The notes under the pieces: generated by a model
What the model saw: the letters and a program-made list of their open reading frames with translations, nothing else
Told to the model about the DNA's origin: nothing
Database searches by the model: none
Shown here: positions 62,759 through 64,000 of the stretch, in pieces
How positions within the stretch are numbered: position 1 is the first letter of the stretch
Layout: the number at the start of each line of letters is the position of its first letter
Assembly: GCA_949592205.1 (NCBI GenBank)
Contig: CATIUR010000001.1
Location: 41,681,001 to 41,745,000, forward strand
Length of the DNA stretch: 64,000 nt
Source of the DNA: Helichrysum umbraculigerum
Taxonomy: Eukaryota > Streptophyta > Magnoliopsida > Asterales > Asteraceae
Reading direction: 5' to 3'
Program-made: the position numbers and the translations under genes

Positions 62759-62761
62759 ATC

Positions 62762-64000
62762 TGTCACACCCCGTCTAAAGCGGAAACAACGGGGTATAAC
62801 GGTGATAGGATCATAACACATCATTATAAAGAATTCTATATGAAATACAATATCCAATGTGTCATGATGCCATTAATATGAATAACGGTTCATGTCGTGC
62901 ATACATTTCAACAATGAATTCAAAATCTTACTAACAAACATACAATACAATGTTAAGGCAAAAGATGCCTTCACAAACAACCATGATGTACCACAAGTCT
63001 TGAATAACTCTTAATGCAACCCTAAAGGTCCACTAAGTTCTCTTGTCCTCTGCTTTAAGTCCACTAGTATAACCTGAAAAGATATGCTCTAAAACGTCAA
63101 CACGAATGTTGGTGAGTTTCGTAGGTTTGAAACAAGACACCATAAAATAAACCTTTTTGCTATGATGATAATAAGTTAGGATAATGCATATAGAAATGGT
63201 ACATATAAATGAAATTAGTGTAAATGAACAAATCTCAACAAAACAACCATGCGTGTTGTCATTACTCCCACAGAGTAAGACGAATAGCATATACGTCGGC
63301 GTGTTGTCAATACCCCCAAAGGAGCAAGACAAATAGCCTAAATGATGTCAATGTATCCAACTGGCGTGTTGTCAATACCCCCAAAGGAGCAAGACGAATA
63401 GCCCAACGAGTCGGCGTGTTGTCAATACCCACAAAGGAGTAAGACGAATAGCCTCAATAATGTTTCCAAGTAATGCACATAATTCCACATAATGTAACAC
63501 ATTTCAAGCATATGTCCGAAATGAAAACAAATGTAATCACAGCATGAAAACAAGTGATAAATCATATGAGCATATTTTTCCCCCAATTTGAAAATATGTA
63601 AATGAAAACGGGGCCACGAAAACTCACCTTGAATACCAAAGTAAGTATCATCCTCAATAGAATCCGCCAACAACTCGCATATCTACAAATGAATGTACAA
63701 ATATATAGGTTACAACCTAGACATATCTATGTCCTTCCATTGTATCCTAAGTCCAATTCACCTCTACTAAGTTTCCTCACAACCAAACCTCATGTGTCTT
63801 TACAAAAATCAACCCCATTATGAAATTCAGATTCTGTCCAGAATTTTTTACCACTTCACGAATTTTTAAACAAGACTTAATGAAATCATTTGACTCTACA
63901 AATTGTACCAGTGACACTTAAATGTGTTAAGAACAATCTATAATTTTTCCAGAACTTATTTCAATATTTTACTATTTTTAAAAATTCACCGAAACAATCT
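62762..64000 (-). repeat. 5' LTR of element G, partial
   Basis: Aligns with 42642-43210 and then 56737 onward. The outer end lies beyond the window. No gene is seen. Confidence 0.88.
63244..63452. repeat. Minisatellite in LTR G, about four units
   Basis: Four copies of a roughly 40-bp core, GCGTGTTGTCAATACCCCC then AAAGGAGCAAGACGAATAGCC, separated by variable 10-25 bp spacers. The same array in the other LTR is split by element C. Confidence 0.8.

Larger units (their letters stand above)
58666..62761 (-). mobile_element. Interior of element G, decayed gag-pol remnants
   Basis: About 4.1 kb with only scattered protein fragments, in correct gypsy order on the minus strand: Gag near 61522-61767, protease/RT linker near 60957-61157, reverse transcriptase near 60654-60851 and 60180-60368, and the RNase H to integrase linker near 59451-59720. 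Stretches 58720-59450, 59721-60179, 61158-61521 and 61768-62741 show no readable domain. TTTA/TTATT simple repeats lie at about 61860-61915. Confidence 0.75.
19730..64000 (+). mobile_element. Athila-type gypsy element D (interrupted, extends beyond window)
   Basis: Its parts lie at 19730-28851 and 42489-42641, separated by nested element F; it is interrupted again at 42642 by G. The 5' LTR, Asp-type tRNA primer site, gag remnant, protease, reverse transcriptase, RNase H, integrase, a small extra ORF and the 3' region are recognisable by alignment with complete element C. The second LTR lies right of the window. The Gag core domain is deleted and the frame has several stops. Confidence 0.85.
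42642..64000 (-). mobile_element. Decayed chromovirus element G (minus strand, extends beyond window)
   Basis: 3' LTR at 42642-43210 plus 56737-58665 (split by C), interior at 58666-62761, 5' LTR from 62762 past the window end. The LTR ends in the minus-strand sense are TGTGACA...GGGGTGTGACA, as in F. A primer site lies at 62745-62758. Protein fragments match Tekay-type Gag and Pol, but no domain is whole. The two LTRs differ at only about 14 sites in their first 560 bp. Confidence 0.8.

Noticed and set aside
1..64000. Host genes between elements
   Set aside because: Every stretch outside the listed elements is explained as LTR, spacer or decayed interior; no frame resembles a cellular plant gene.

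Overview
The window is eukaryotic plant DNA made almost entirely of LTR retrotransposons nested inside one another. It is AT-rich, has plant-type GT-AG introns, and uses Ty1/copia SIRE-like, Ty3/gypsy Athila-like and Ty3/gypsy Tekay-type (chromovirus) elements. I see no host gene, no rRNA and no tRNA gene. The accessory proteins carry a conserved MYPRF core that I associate from memory with Asteraceae copia elements, so a composite-family genome is my best guess; this is inference.

Layout. (A) 1-5847: 3' half of a SIRE-like copia element: pol-to-accessory-gene spacer, an accessory gene apparently split by five introns (1075-5262), polypurine tract and 3' LTR (5317-about 5847). (B) 5848-14373: a second, different SIRE-like element lacking its 5' LTR and gag: long pol ORF (5848-9294), a motif-rich spacer, a decayed homologue of the same accessory gene (9948-13828), polypurine tract and LTR (13864-about 14373), followed by a scrap of copia gag. 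(H) about 14480-14990: minus-strand scrap of an Athila 3' region. (E) about 14991-19729: 5'-truncated, decayed Tekay element whose 3' LTR is interrupted. (D) from 19730 past the window end: Athila element on the plus strand, gag core deleted, inserted in E's LTR. (F) 28852-42488: complete Tekay element inserted in D, target duplication CCCCG. (G) from 42642 past the window end: minus-strand chromovirus inserted in D, with a badly decayed interior. (C) 43211-56731: complete, young, probably coding-competent Athila element on the minus strand, inserted in G's 3' LTR, target duplication AAGAC.

Relative ages follow the nesting. By my eye count, C LTRs differ at about 16 of 2447 sites, F LTRs at about 35 of 3882, and G LTRs at about 14 of the first 560. 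C lies in G, and both F and G lie in D, which lies in E.

How the parts work. Each autonomous element supplies Gag, protease, reverse transcriptase, RNase H and integrase from one long frame; tRNA primer sites, polypurine tracts and LTRs complete the replication machinery. Several pieces are not explained by that core set: a shared modular accessory protein in A and B, a small conserved ORF with a splice-acceptor-like start in C and D, an extra ORF ahead of gag in F, and dense family-specific palindrome or short-motif arrays in the LTRs. In C and D the arrays are spaced by about two DNA turns. In A and B the LTR motif recurs in the spacer ahead of the accessory gene, which looks like an internal promoter.
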